The translations under genes and the position numbers were made by a program. 59,465 nt of DNA. Source: a candidate division KSB1 bacterium (GTDB taxonomy: Bacteria; Zhuqueibacterota; Zhuqueibacteria; Oleimicrobiales; Geothermoviventaceae). Where the stretch lies: positions 1-59,465 of the forward strand of contig JAPDPT010000015.1 in assembly GCA_034506315.1 (NCBI GenBank), read 5' to 3'. Positions 42,091 through 50,728 of the stretch are shown here, piece by piece. The notes under the pieces were generated by a model. It was not told the origin of the DNA. It ran no database searches and saw only the letters and a program-made list of their open reading frames with translations. Numbering within the stretch: the stretch's first letter is position 1; every line of letters starts with the position of its first letter.

Positions 42091-43509
42091 ATGCTGGACG
42101 CGCAGCTCACCCGTAGCGGGCTGAAGATTTCCATCATCGAGGGATGCTGGGCCACCGTCCACATGGTGGTGACCACAGGTGCCTACCTCGTGGGCTACGC
42201 TCTTTTCCTGGGCGCCAATGACCTCGAGCTGGGCATTCTGACGGCCCTTCCGCTCCTGGCTCAAGCCTTCCAGATCGGCGGAGCCTATTACGTGGAGAAA
42301 ACCGGCCAGAGGAAGCGCGTCGCCATGTGGACCTCGCTCCTCGGCCGTACCATGTGGCTTCCCATTGCCCTGATCCCTCTTTTTCATCCGGGGCGGCCCG
42401 TAGCTCTCTTCATGATCTTCGCTGCGGTGAGCGGGGTGCTCATGAATCTCTCGGGGCCGGCCTGGGTGGCCTGGATGAGCGATCTTGTTCCGCCGCGCAT
42501 CCGGGGCCGCTACTTCGGGCGGCGCAACAGCGTGGTCGCCCTGGTCACCGTAGTCACAAGCCTCACCGTGGGCTCCATCCTCGATCTGGCCCGTAATCGC
42601 GGCTCCGTCCAGTACGGCTTCCTCACCATCCAGGGCCTGGCTGTAATCGCCGGCTGGCTTGCCTTCGTGAGCCTGCGGAAACAGCCCGAGCCTCCTTACA
42701 GCAAGGAAAACCCGCCTTCCTTGCGCCAGTACCTGGTGAGGCCGTTTCAGGACCGTACCTATCGCAAAGTGATCACTTTTTACCTTTATTGGCTTTTCGT
42801 AGTGGGGATCGCCTCCCCCTTTTTCTCCGCCCACCTGATCAAGCATCTGGGCTGGAATTTCAAGAGCATCGCTTCTCTGGACATCATTGCGGCCGCCTTA
42901 GCGGTGATCTTCCAGCCTCTATGGGGCAAGGCCCTGGATCGCTACGGCCACAAGCCCGTGCTTTACCTGACGGCCGCAGTCCTCGTGCACGTACCCCTCT
43001 ACTACGCCTTCTGCCCCTACACCTGGCGTTGGCCGATTTACGCTAATGCCGTGTTCAGCGGGATCTTCTGGTCCGGCTTCAACACCGCGATCTTCAACCT
43101 GGTGCTCCACTCTTCTCCGCGACGGGGACGGCCGGGTTTTGTCGCCCTTCAAGCAGCCCTCAGCGGGGTTATGAACTTCCTCGCTTCCACCTTCGGAGGA
43201 TGGGTCGCGGAACTCTTGGCTCACTACGAGTGGCAGCTGGGACCTGTGCACGTGGTGAACTATCAGGTGCTCTTTGCCGCCACCGCCCTCCTGCGGTTAC
43301 CGAGCCTCTGGCTCATCGGTCGGCTGGAAGAGCCCGAAGCGAAGCGCACCTCGGAACTGATCCGCCAGGCCTTCGTCGAGATGAACCGCCGGCTCGGGTT
43401 CGGAAGACAGTTCTTCGCCCTGGCCAGCGAGGGCCGCCAGCACCCTCGTACCCTGTTGTGGGCTGGTCAGCGTCGGACCGACCAATCCGTCTCCCGTAGT
43501 CACGCCTGA
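42091..43509 (+). CDS. Major facilitator superfamily transporter
   Basis: This 472-residue protein has about 12 transmembrane helices. The loop 2-3 region reads KTGQRKRVAMWTSLLGRT, and WVAWMSDLVPPRIRGRYFGRRNSVVALV is an MFS-type intracellular loop. The second half has WGKALDRYGHKPVLYLTAAVLVH. The 'W.sD..P...RGryfg.R' pattern is common in MFS proteins near glycan genes. Substrate is unknown. The frame remains open upstream of the chosen ATG, which has AGGGATGGGG before it. It is convergent with the TPR-CAP gene. The cytoplasmic tail is long and charged (residues about 420-472). Confidence 0.85.
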   Translation: MLDAQLTRSGLKISIIEGCWATVHMVVTTGAYLVGYALFLGANDLELGILTALPLLAQAFQIGGAYYVEKTGQRKRVAMWTSLLGRTMWLPIALIPLFHPGRPVALFMIFAAVSGVLMNLSGPAWVAWMSDLVPPRIRGRYFGRRNSVVALVTVVTSLTVGSILDLARNRGSVQYGFLTIQGLAVIAGWLAFVSLRKQPEPPYSKENPPSLRQYLVRPFQDRTYRKVITFYLYWLFVVGIASPFFSAHLIKHLGWNFKSIASLDIIAAALAVIFQPLWGKALDRYGHKPVLYLTAAVLVHVPLYYAFCPYTWRWPIYANAVFSGIFWSGFNTAIFNLVLHSSPRRGRPGFVALQAALSGVMNFLASTFGGWVAELLAHYEWQLGPVHVVNYQVLFAATALLRLPSLWLIGRLEEPEAKRTSELIRQAFVEMNRRLGFGRQFFALASEGRQHPRTLLWAGQRRTDQSVSRSHA

Positions 43510-43701
43510 AGACAAATCCCCCGACAGCGGAGAGAAGGCGCCCTTCGCGCCCGATGCGACCCCTTTGCCCTCAGGGGCCGCGGCAACAGGAGCGAGGCTG
43601 CGGACGAAGAATTCATCTGCTGCTCAGGACGCGTGGGCAGGGTCTCCGGCTGGATTCGCGGGAGGGGTTTCGACGCCCCCAGCGGAGGCAGATCCCGCCT
43701 C

Positions 43702-45678
43702 TCAGCGCACGAAAAAGCAGAGGTAGGTGGCAGGAAAAGGACGCGGCAGGTCTTCCCGCTTTACCCAGACGGCAAGGGTGTACACAGCCGGTCCCCCTCG
43801 GTGAAAGACCACGGGGACGCAGAACGTCCGCTTGTCCTCCGTAAAGCGGAAGTGAAAATCCGACCAGGGTCGCCAGTACCAGAGCGACTTCGGCTCCTCA
43901 CCCCCTTCCGACGGGAGCGCTTCGGTCTCCACCAGAGCCGTGTAGAACTCGGGTATCGAATAGGGGGAATCGCCCCGAATCTCCTCCGGGCGGAGGGGTC
44001 GGGGCCACGGCTCCACACCCAGGGCCGCGGTCACCAGGGTAGCTCCCTTGACCACGGAGCCCGTAACCCAGACCGTATCCCTGGGCGCCGCTTGAGTCGA
44101 GAAAAGCATCGGCGGCAGGGGATCGAGCAGCACATAGGCATCGAGCCAGAGAATGGAGAGGCGGTACCCGTTCGGCCCCACTGCAAGTCCAATCCCGCAC
44201 CGGTTGTGCTCCGGTGCCAGCACGTTCCTCCGGTACGCGTCGTTCGGGGCCTGGGCTTGTAGGAGCCGCTCGTGACTGCGCAGGACCATCTCCGCTACGC
44301 GCTGCGGGGTGGCGCGGAAGGCAGTCCAGGCGGCGGTCAGGAAGTCCTCGGTACAGGCATGGTACCCACCGGCCAGAGCGTAGCGCTGGTGCGGCTTCAG
44401 ACCGCGCAGGTCCAGATATCCGGCGTAGCCCCAATGCAGGGCCTCCGCGCAATGGGAGTCCGCGACCGCCGAGGCCAGTGAGTCGAGGACGAGCGGTCGG
44501 AGGCCGTGCTTTTGTCGGTCCTGATTGATGCGAGCGAGCAGGGCTTTCTTGATGGCTTCGTGATCCGCCTTCGTGAGGACATCGGCAAAGCGGGGGCCCC
44601 GTGCGGGAGGGCGGGGGAAAGCGGCCTCCAGCTGCCCTCGTAGGCCTTGCTCCAGGCCGGCTTGCAGCGTCCGCGCCTGTCGGGCGATGGGATGCCGCGG
44701 ATAACGGTCTTGCAACAGCCGCAAGCAGAGAAGGGCCCGCGCTGTGTCGCCCGCCGAGGCAAACCGGCGCCCGTATTCCCAAAGGAGCTCAGCGGGAATC
44801 GCGCTGGTGCGAAACTGATCCGCAAGCCAGGCAAAGGTCTGCAATCCCTTGCCCTCCGATTCGCCCAGCTCCAAATACATTCGCGAAAGGGCAAGGAGGA
44901 GGGCACGGACTTCTGCGTCCGAAAGACGGCGGACCCGGAGCGACTGTTCGAGCAGCTCCACCGCCCGGCGGGCCGCCATCTGCTCTCCCATCTCTCGTGC
45001 GAGCCGGAAAGCCTTGCCCCCGACCTCCGGGATCAGCTTGCTCCCCGCAAAAAGCTCCAGGACGGAGAGGTACTCCGCCAGGGCTTCGTTGCGGCGTCCG
45101 GCGCGGGCCAGGTAGTCGGCGTAGGCGCTGCGCACCGAATCTGCTCCCACGGGTTGCGGAAACCAGGATAGGTACCACTCCACCTCCCGCCGCACAGCCG
45201 CCTCGGCCTCCGTCAACCCCTGGCTCAGCAGGGCCAGCACAAAGCGTCGCGCCCGGGCCGGCTGCGCGAAGCCCTCCGTCCGGAGCCCGAAGAGCGGTTC
45301 CAGGCGCGACCAAAGCTGCGGGGAGAGCTGGGGCCGGCAAGTCTGCAAAACGGACGATATTTCTTCCCGCCCGACCTGAAACACCGCTGCCCCTTTGGCG
45401 GCGGAGATTGCCGCCTCCGCACACCTCCCCAGGCGAGCCAGATAGCGAGCCCGAAGCACCAGGACCTCCCCCAAGCGGGGAGACTGGACGAACGCGAATT
45501 CGCACCGGTCGAACTCGCGCAGGACGACCGACGAATCGTAGCGTTCCGGCGTCTTGAGCACAGAGTGGAAAAAGGGCAGGTACTCTTCCGGGGTCTGGGC
45601 CGCGACGTGCGCCGTGGCGGTAGCAAGTACGATCATGCCCCCTCTTACCCATTCCCTCGCTGCTCGCAGCTGTCGCAT
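43702..45678 (-). CDS. Exported TPR-like/CAP (SCP) domain fusion protein
   Basis: This 658-residue protein has an N-terminal export signal (GGMIVLATATAHVAA) and about 350 residues of helical, TPR-like repeats (ELLWEYGRRFASAGDTARALLCLRLLQDRYPRHP is a good example). A CAP/SCP domain covers about residues 370-500: LLARINQDRQKHGLRPLVLDSLASAVADSHCAEALHWGYAGY, then YHACTEDF and EHNRCGIGLAVGPNGYRLSILWLDAYV. A beta-rich C-terminal region ends YTLAVWVKREDLPRPFPATYLCFFVR. CAP proteins bind sterols, lipids or partners outside the cell. The fusion is unusual. The start is uncertain between 45678, a GTG at 45693 and an ATG at 45636. It follows the hybrid kinase gene by 97 nt in the same direction. Confidence 0.75.
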   Translation of the reverse strand: MRQLRAAREWVRGGMIVLATATAHVAAQTPEEYLPFFHSVLKTPERYDSSVVLREFDRCEFAFVQSPRLGEVLVLRARYLARLGRCAEAAISAAKGAAVFQVGREEISSVLQTCRPQLSPQLWSRLEPLFGLRTEGFAQPARARRFVLALLSQGLTEAEAAVRREVEWYLSWFPQPVGADSVRSAYADYLARAGRRNEALAEYLSVLELFAGSKLIPEVGGKAFRLAREMGEQMAARRAVELLEQSLRVRRLSDAEVRALLLALSRMYLELGESEGKGLQTFAWLADQFRTSAIPAELLWEYGRRFASAGDTARALLCLRLLQDRYPRHPIARQARTLQAGLEQGLRGQLEAAFPRPPARGPRFADVLTKADHEAIKKALLARINQDRQKHGLRPLVLDSLASAVADSHCAEALHWGYAGYLDLRGLKPHQRYALAGGYHACTEDFLTAAWTAFRATPQRVAEMVLRSHERLLQAQAPNDAYRRNVLAPEHNRCGIGLAVGPNGYRLSILWLDAYVLLDPLPPMLFSTQAAPRDTVWVTGSVVKGATLVTAALGVEPWPRPLRPEEIRGDSPYSIPEFYTALVETEALPSEGGEEPKSLWYWRPWSDFHFRFTEDKRTFCVPVVFHRGGPAVYTLAVWVKREDLPRPFPATYLCFFVR

Positions 45679-45775
45679 GGCGCTGCCGCGCACGATTTCG
45701 CGCTGATCCTCCGCTGCCGCCTCACTTGCCCGATGACTCCTCGCACCGGGGCTGCGAGCCCTGGGCTCTCAGCGT

Positions 45776-48433
45776 TCAGGGCTGGTCGAGCGCATCGCGC
45801 ACCTTGCGAAGCAAAGCCTCTGGGTGGAAAGGCTTGGGGACGAAGTCCACACCCTCCTCCAGCAGCCCTTGGACCGTAACGAGGTTGTCCGTGTAGCCCG
45901 AACAGTAGATCACGCGCAGATCCGGACGCTGGGTCCGAAGACGTTCGGCCAGTTCTCTCCCGTTCATCCCCGGCATGACCACGTCGGTGACCAAAACGTG
46001 AATGGGGCCGGCGTGTCGTTCGCTGATCAGGAGTGCGTCACCCGGGCTTTTGGCCTCGAGCACGGTGTACCCGAAGCGTCTGAGAACGGAACGCGTCAAG
46101 GCGCGCACCGTATCGTCGTCTTCCACCAGCAGGACGGTCTCGGTGCCTTCCAGAACGGCCTTTGCCTCCTCTGGCTGGACGGGTTTCTCCGCGGGAGCGT
46201 CAACGCGGGGCAAGTAGATCTTGAATGTGGTGCCGTGTCCCGGCTCACTGTACACCCAGATGTGCCCCCCGGACTGCTTGACGATGCCGTAGACCTGAGC
46301 CAGACCCAGACCTGCGTGGTCCTTGCCCTTGGTGCTGAAAAAGGGTTCGAAGATATGGGCCTTCGTCGCTTCGTCCATCCCGTGGCCCGTATCGCTGACC
46401 GCCAGCATCACGTAGTTCCCGGGCCTGGCATCTACGTGGGTGCGCGCGTACTCTTCGTCCAGGGCAACGTTAGACGTCTCGATCACCAGGCGCCCCCCGT
46501 GGGGCATCGCGTCGCGGGCATTGACCACGAGGTTGACGACCACCTGTTCGATCTGGGCAGGATCCGCGTGGATGTTGCCGAGTTCTGGGTCCAGATCGAC
46601 CACGAGCTCGATGTCCTCGCCGATCAACCGCCGCAACATCTTGGTAAGGTTCTCAACCAGCTCATTCAGGTTAAGGACGCGCGGCTGCAGGACCAGCTTG
46701 CGTCCGAAGGCGAGGAGTTGTCGCGTAAGGGAGGCGGCTCGGCTGGCGGCCTTCTTGATCTCCTCCACATCCTGACGGATCGGATCGTTCGCCTCCAGGT
46801 CCAGGAGAATCAGGTCCGCGTATCCGGAGATCGCCGTCAGTACGTTGTTGAAGTCATGGGCGATGCCCCCGGCCAGTCGTCCAACCGCCTCCAGCCGACG
46901 CGATTGCTCCAGCTGGCGTTCCAGAAGCTCGATCCGCGTGAGGTCGTGAAGCACAACGACGTAATTGGATTCCGCGGGGCTGTCCTCCGGGGAAAACCGC
47001 GACACGCTTGCTTCGCAGACGATCTCCGTGCCGTCCAGCCGCCGGCCGCGCAATCGGCCCGACCACCAACCCTGTTGTTGAAGCTGTGTCCCTATCTCCC
47101 GCCTTTGTTCCCGATCCAACTCGAAGCACCCGCTGCTGAGGGCGTCCTGACCGATTAGCGAGGCGGGTGATCGGGCCAGGATATTTCCGCAGGCGCGGTT
47201 GGCGAAACGGATGCGACGCGTAGAGTCGACCAGCAGCACGCCGTCGGCTGCCTGCTCCACAGCCATCACCAGGCGGTTTCGCTCCTCCTCCACCCGCCGT
47301 AACTCCGTGATGTCGCGGCTGATCCCCACAATCCCGATCGTGTTGCCGCTGGCGTCCCAGAGAGGGGTCTTGGTGGTCAGCAGCCAGTACTCGTTTCCCT
47401 GCGGGTCCACAGCTTTTTCGAGACGATTGAGGAGGGGGCGGCCGGTGGCAATCACCTCCTGTTCGTCGGCGTAGTAGCGCTCGGCCAACTCACGGGGGAA
47501 GAAGTCGAAGTCGGTCTTACCCACGACCTCGTCGAGGGAACGGGCGCCCAGGATTCGCAAATGGGCGGGGTTGGTGAGGATGAAGCGGCTGGCCCGGTCC
47601 TTAACAAACACGTAGTCCACCGCGTTGTCGAGGATGGTCCGGAGTAGATTGCGCTCTTGCGCCAGGGCCTGCTCGGCTTCGTGGCGGGCGGTTACGTCTT
47701 CCAAGCTCCCCTCGTACCTCCAGATGCGACCCTCCCGGTCCCGTGCGGCGGTGCAGTAGTCACGCACCCACACAATTCGACCATCGGCCCGCCGCATCTC
47801 GTATTCGAGGCCTTCCAGTCGCCCGTTGCGTTCGAGCTGCCCTTTCCAAACCTCGACAAACTCCGGACGGCAAAAGAGGTCCCAGAGGCGCCGACCGATC
47901 AGGGCGTCGGGGCGTGGGTAACCGAGCATGGAGGCCAGCGCGGGGTTCGCGTCCGCGAAGGTACCGTCCGGACCCAGGCGGTAGAGTCCGATCGGGACAC
48001 GGTGCACCAGGTCCCGGTAGCGGGTCTCAGCCTCTACAAGGAGCCGCCGCTGTGCCGCGCGTTCCAGAACCAGGCGGACCGCTGCCGGGACGCGCGCAAA
48101 GTGCTTCGGCGACTTCAGGATGTAGTCGTCCAGGCCGGCTTTCATGGCCTCCACAGCAATTTCCTCGCTGCCGGTGGCCGTGAACATGATGACCGGCTTG
48201 TCTGGGCAGCGCCTCTTCACCTCGCGGAGAATGGCCAGCCCGTCGGCCCATTGCAACTTATAGTCGGTGATGACGAGATCGAAGGCAGCGCAGTCGAGGG
48301 CGGCGGCGAACTCCTCCGGGCCGATGACCTGTTCCACCTCCACCTGGCCGAACTCCCGCCGCAACTCCCGAATGAGCAGGAAGCGGTCATCCGGATTGTC
48401 ATCGACGAGCACAATACGCAACTGAGGTACCAT
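45776..48433 (-). CDS. Hybrid sensor histidine kinase (REC-PAS-PAS-PAS-HisKA-HATPase-REC)
   Basis: This 885-residue cytoplasmic kinase has no membrane helices. Receiver 1 spans residues 1-120 with phosphoacceptor D57 (LVITDYKL). Three PAS domains follow: YRDLVHRVPIGLYRLGPDGTFADANPALASMLGY, FILTNPAHLRILGARSLDEVVGKTDFDFFP, and VLLVDSTRRIRFANRACGNIL. The H-box GRLAGGIAHDFNNVLTAISGYADL has H526. HATPase N-box NLVVNARDAMPHGG and G-box SDTGHGMDEATKAHIFEPFFSTKGKDHAGLGLAQVYGIVKQSGGHI follow. C-terminal receiver 2 has TDVVMPGMNG. It lies 75 nt after the response regulator gene at 48509 and shares its promoter. The ligand or input is unknown. Confidence 0.95.
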   Translation of the reverse strand: MVPQLRIVLVDDNPDDRFLLIRELRREFGQVEVEQVIGPEEFAAALDCAAFDLVITDYKLQWADGLAILREVKRRCPDKPVIMFTATGSEEIAVEAMKAGLDDYILKSPKHFARVPAAVRLVLERAAQRRLLVEAETRYRDLVHRVPIGLYRLGPDGTFADANPALASMLGYPRPDALIGRRLWDLFCRPEFVEVWKGQLERNGRLEGLEYEMRRADGRIVWVRDYCTAARDREGRIWRYEGSLEDVTARHEAEQALAQERNLLRTILDNAVDYVFVKDRASRFILTNPAHLRILGARSLDEVVGKTDFDFFPRELAERYYADEQEVIATGRPLLNRLEKAVDPQGNEYWLLTTKTPLWDASGNTIGIVGISRDITELRRVEEERNRLVMAVEQAADGVLLVDSTRRIRFANRACGNILARSPASLIGQDALSSGCFELDREQRREIGTQLQQQGWWSGRLRGRRLDGTEIVCEASVSRFSPEDSPAESNYVVVLHDLTRIELLERQLEQSRRLEAVGRLAGGIAHDFNNVLTAISGYADLILLDLEANDPIRQDVEEIKKAASRAASLTRQLLAFGRKLVLQPRVLNLNELVENLTKMLRRLIGEDIELVVDLDPELGNIHADPAQIEQVVVNLVVNARDAMPHGGRLVIETSNVALDEEYARTHVDARPGNYVMLAVSDTGHGMDEATKAHIFEPFFSTKGKDHAGLGLAQVYGIVKQSGGHIWVYSEPGHGTTFKIYLPRVDAPAEKPVQPEEAKAVLEGTETVLLVEDDDTVRALTRSVLRRFGYTVLEAKSPGDALLISERHAGPIHVLVTDVVMPGMNGRELAERLRTQRPDLRVIYCSGYTDNLVTVQGLLEEGVDFVPKPFHPEALLRKVRDALDQP

Positions 48434-48508
48434 CTCCCCTCCATGGGCAAGACCACGCCTTTCCGATCGGACGGCGGCTGCGTAGCCTGGCCAGGAGAAC
48501 CTGTTCTG

Positions 48509-48967
48509 CTACGGAACGGCGAGCTCCGGGTATCGATTCCAGCGGAGCCAGTACCCGTGGAGAGCCGCCATCATTCGTTCTACCTCCGCCGGGGTAATGG
48601 GCTTCGTCAGGTAGGAGTTTGCGCCCAGTTCGTACGCACGGTTCACGTCCCGCAGGTCGCCGGAGCTGGTGAGGACCACGACTGGTAGGGTCCGCAGACG
48701 CGGGTGGCCTCGAATCCAGGCGAGAACGTCGAAGCCCGAAAGGCCGGGGAGACGAAGGTCGAGGAGGACCAGTGCGGGCAGAGGATAGCGCAGACGGTCG
48801 CCGAAGTGATCCTGACCCTCGAGGTAGCTCAGGGCTGCCTCGCCGCTTTGCACCCACTGGATCCGGTGTCCTACACCCGTTTTCTCCAGCGCTCTGCGAA
48901 TCAGGATGGAATCATCGGGGTTATCCTCTACCAGCAGTATAGTGAATGGCTCGGCAGGCCTCTCCAT
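48509..48967 (-). CDS. Stand-alone response regulator receiver protein
   Basis: This 152-residue CheY-like protein has the acidic pair in LLVEDNPDDSILIRRALEK and phosphoacceptor D70 in LVLLDLRLPGLSGFDVLAWIRGH. VVVLTSSGDLRDVNRAYELGANSYLTKPIT supplies the switch Thr/Ser and Lys. There is no output domain. This 'VEDNPDDS..IRRALEK' form is typical of single-domain regulators paired with hybrid kinases. GGAGGCG lies 6-7 nt before the ATG at 48967. Its promoter is at 49009-49037, and it precedes the hybrid kinase on the same transcript. Confidence 0.95.
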   Translation of the reverse strand: MERPAEPFTILLVEDNPDDSILIRRALEKTGVGHRIQWVQSGEAALSYLEGQDHFGDRLRYPLPALVLLDLRLPGLSGFDVLAWIRGHPRLRTLPVVVLTSSGDLRDVNRAYELGANSYLTKPITPAEVERMMAALHGYWLRWNRYPELAVP

Positions 48968-49008
48968 GGGGCGCCTCCGATCGCAGAATCTTTTGCATCG
49001 CCACTCAC

Positions 49009-49037
49009 AATATAGCCAACGGGATCCGGGTGGGCAA
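49009..49037 (-). promoter_or_regulatory. Promoter for the response regulator / hybrid kinase operon
   Basis: On the minus strand TTGCCC, 17 nt, TATATT, then GTG. The leader is about 35 nt. It is divergent from the promoter at 49072-49100. Confidence 0.65.
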
Positions 49038-49071
49038 CACCTACCTCGCACGGGCCTCCCTTTTCCGGCGC

Positions 49072-49100
49072 TTGCAGTTCACGGCGATGGGCCCTATATT
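49072..49100 (+). promoter_or_regulatory. Promoter for the PNPOx-MenA fusion gene
   Basis: TTGCAG, 17 nt, TATATT, then CG. The leader to ATG 49162 is about 55 nt. Confidence 0.65.
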
Positions 49101-49161
49101 CGTGGCGCTTCAGGGGCGGCGCAGGGATTACGATCTGAGGAATCAAGGGGAGATAGGCGAT

Positions 49162-50691
49162 ATGGAGCTCGACGAGAAGATCAGCTCGATCCTGAACGCA
49201 ACCGATCGGCTCTTCCTCAGCACGGCCGTCGACGGCAATCCTTCCGGCTCGGCCCTCTTCTTCGCGCGCGATGGCAACGATCTGATCTTCTTCACCTTCA
49301 GCACCACTCGCAAGGCCGAACAAATCCGCTACAATCCGAGGGTGCAGGCGGTCATCTGGCCGCGAGGCGAAGAGGGAATCCGCGGCCTCCAGATAGAAGG
49401 GGAGTGCCATCGCATTCGGGATCCACAGGAGATCGAACGGACGCGACAGCTGCTTCTTGGCGTGACCACGGCGTTTCAGGCGTACATGGACGATCCGTTC
49501 CTGCGCAAGAACGGTGTGGTGGGCTTCTATCGGCTGCGCCCCACGCTGATCAAGTACGTGGACTTCTACGCGCCGGAGCAGATGCAGTGGCGCGAGTATC
49601 CCGAGAACCAGCCGGGAGACCTCCAGCTTTTCTGGCGCGCCTTCAAGAACCGCATCGCCCTCTGGGTCCGGGCGGTGCGGGCGCCCTTCTTCACCGGAAC
49701 GCTGGTACCCGTCGTCTTGGGAGCGGTGATTGCACGGGGCGACCTCGCTGCCCGGGGCGCTTCCCTCCTCTGGAGCTGGCCCACCTTTTTCCTCACCCTT
49801 TTCGGGGCCATCCTGGCCCACGCGGGAACCAACCTGGCCAACGATTACTTCGATCACACCTCGCGCAACGACGAGTACAACCGCTACTTCAGTCCCTTCA
49901 ACGGGGGGAGCCGGATGATCCAAGCTGGTCTCCTGCCCGCCTGGAAGGTGCTGTTTGCTGCTCTTCTGTGTTTTGCCCTCACGGCGGGCATTGGCCTTTA
50001 TCTGAACCGACAGATCACCGGCTCCGTCTTCGGGAACAGTCCGTTGCTTTGGATTGGGGCGGCCGGCATCGCCCTGGGTCTTCTCTACACAGGCTCGCCC
50101 GTGCGGCTTGGTTACCGCGGGTTCGGCGAGCTGGCGATCGCCCTTGGCTTTGGCCCCATCATGGTTCTGGGGAGCCACTACGTGCTCTTTAGCCCCGCCA
50201 TTCGGCAGTCGGGCGCTGGCTGGCCATGGGTAACGCCCCTTCTCGCCTCAGTCCCCGTGGCGATTCTGATCATGCTCGTGGTGTGGATCAATCAATTCCA
50301 GGACCTGCCGGCGGACCGGAAGGTGGGTAAGAACAACTGGGTGGTCCGTCTGGGCACTGTTGAAGGCGGGACCGTCCGCTACGAAAAGCCCTTCCGCTAC
50401 TACGCCGGGTTCCTCTACGCCACGTTTGGCTACATCCTGATCCTGTCCCTTCTTGGGCTGGCCGACCGGTCCCTCTCCTCTCCCTGGGCCTGGATCGCCC
50501 TGTTGCCGGCCTTTCTGGTAGCCAAGATGATCCGTTGGGGCAAGGATTGGCTGCGGAGGTGGCAGGACCCGCAATCCGATCGCCACAGACTGCCCTACGA
50601 ACTCTTGCGCGTGAACGCCTCGACCATTGCGGTCCATCTGGTGACGGGTCTTCTCCTCGCCTTGGGGTTCTGGCTTGGCTACGGGGGTTGA
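49162..50691 (+). CDS. Fusion of PNPOx-like flavin-binding domain and MenA/UbiA prenyltransferase
   Basis: This 509-residue protein begins with a pyridoxamine-phosphate-oxidase-fold domain (residues about 1-150): ISSILNATDRLFLSTAVDGNPSGSALFF, then LIFFTFSTTRKAEQIRYNPRVQAVIW and VVGFYRLRPTLIKYVDFY. It continues directly into a polytopic UbiA-superfamily prenyltransferase. N227-D228 to D231 and the following acids (NDYFDHTSRNDEY) form the first Asp-rich site, and D381/D385 (DLPADRKVGK) the second; both bind prenyl diphosphate via Mg2+. The MenA-like features (GGSRMIQAG, FQDLPADR.VGK) point to menaquinone-type side-chain attachment or a related lipid. GGGGAG lies about 9 nt before ATG 49162. There is no stop or frameshift between the halves. 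The upstream frame extension is not needed. Confidence 0.88.
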   Translation: MELDEKISSILNATDRLFLSTAVDGNPSGSALFFARDGNDLIFFTFSTTRKAEQIRYNPRVQAVIWPRGEEGIRGLQIEGECHRIRDPQEIERTRQLLLGVTTAFQAYMDDPFLRKNGVVGFYRLRPTLIKYVDFYAPEQMQWREYPENQPGDLQLFWRAFKNRIALWVRAVRAPFFTGTLVPVVLGAVIARGDLAARGASLLWSWPTFFLTLFGAILAHAGTNLANDYFDHTSRNDEYNRYFSPFNGGSRMIQAGLLPAWKVLFAALLCFALTAGIGLYLNRQITGSVFGNSPLLWIGAAGIALGLLYTGSPVRLGYRGFGELAIALGFGPIMVLGSHYVLFSPAIRQSGAGWPWVTPLLASVPVAILIMLVVWINQFQDLPADRKVGKNNWVVRLGTVEGGTVRYEKPFRYYAGFLYATFGYILILSLLGLADRSLSSPWAWIALLPAFLVAKMIRWGKDWLRRWQDPQSDRHRLPYELLRVNASTIAVHLVTGLLLALGFWLGYGG

Positions 50692-50728
50692 ATGGCTCGC
50701 GGGGGTGCCGTGAGGCCGTAGCTTCGGG

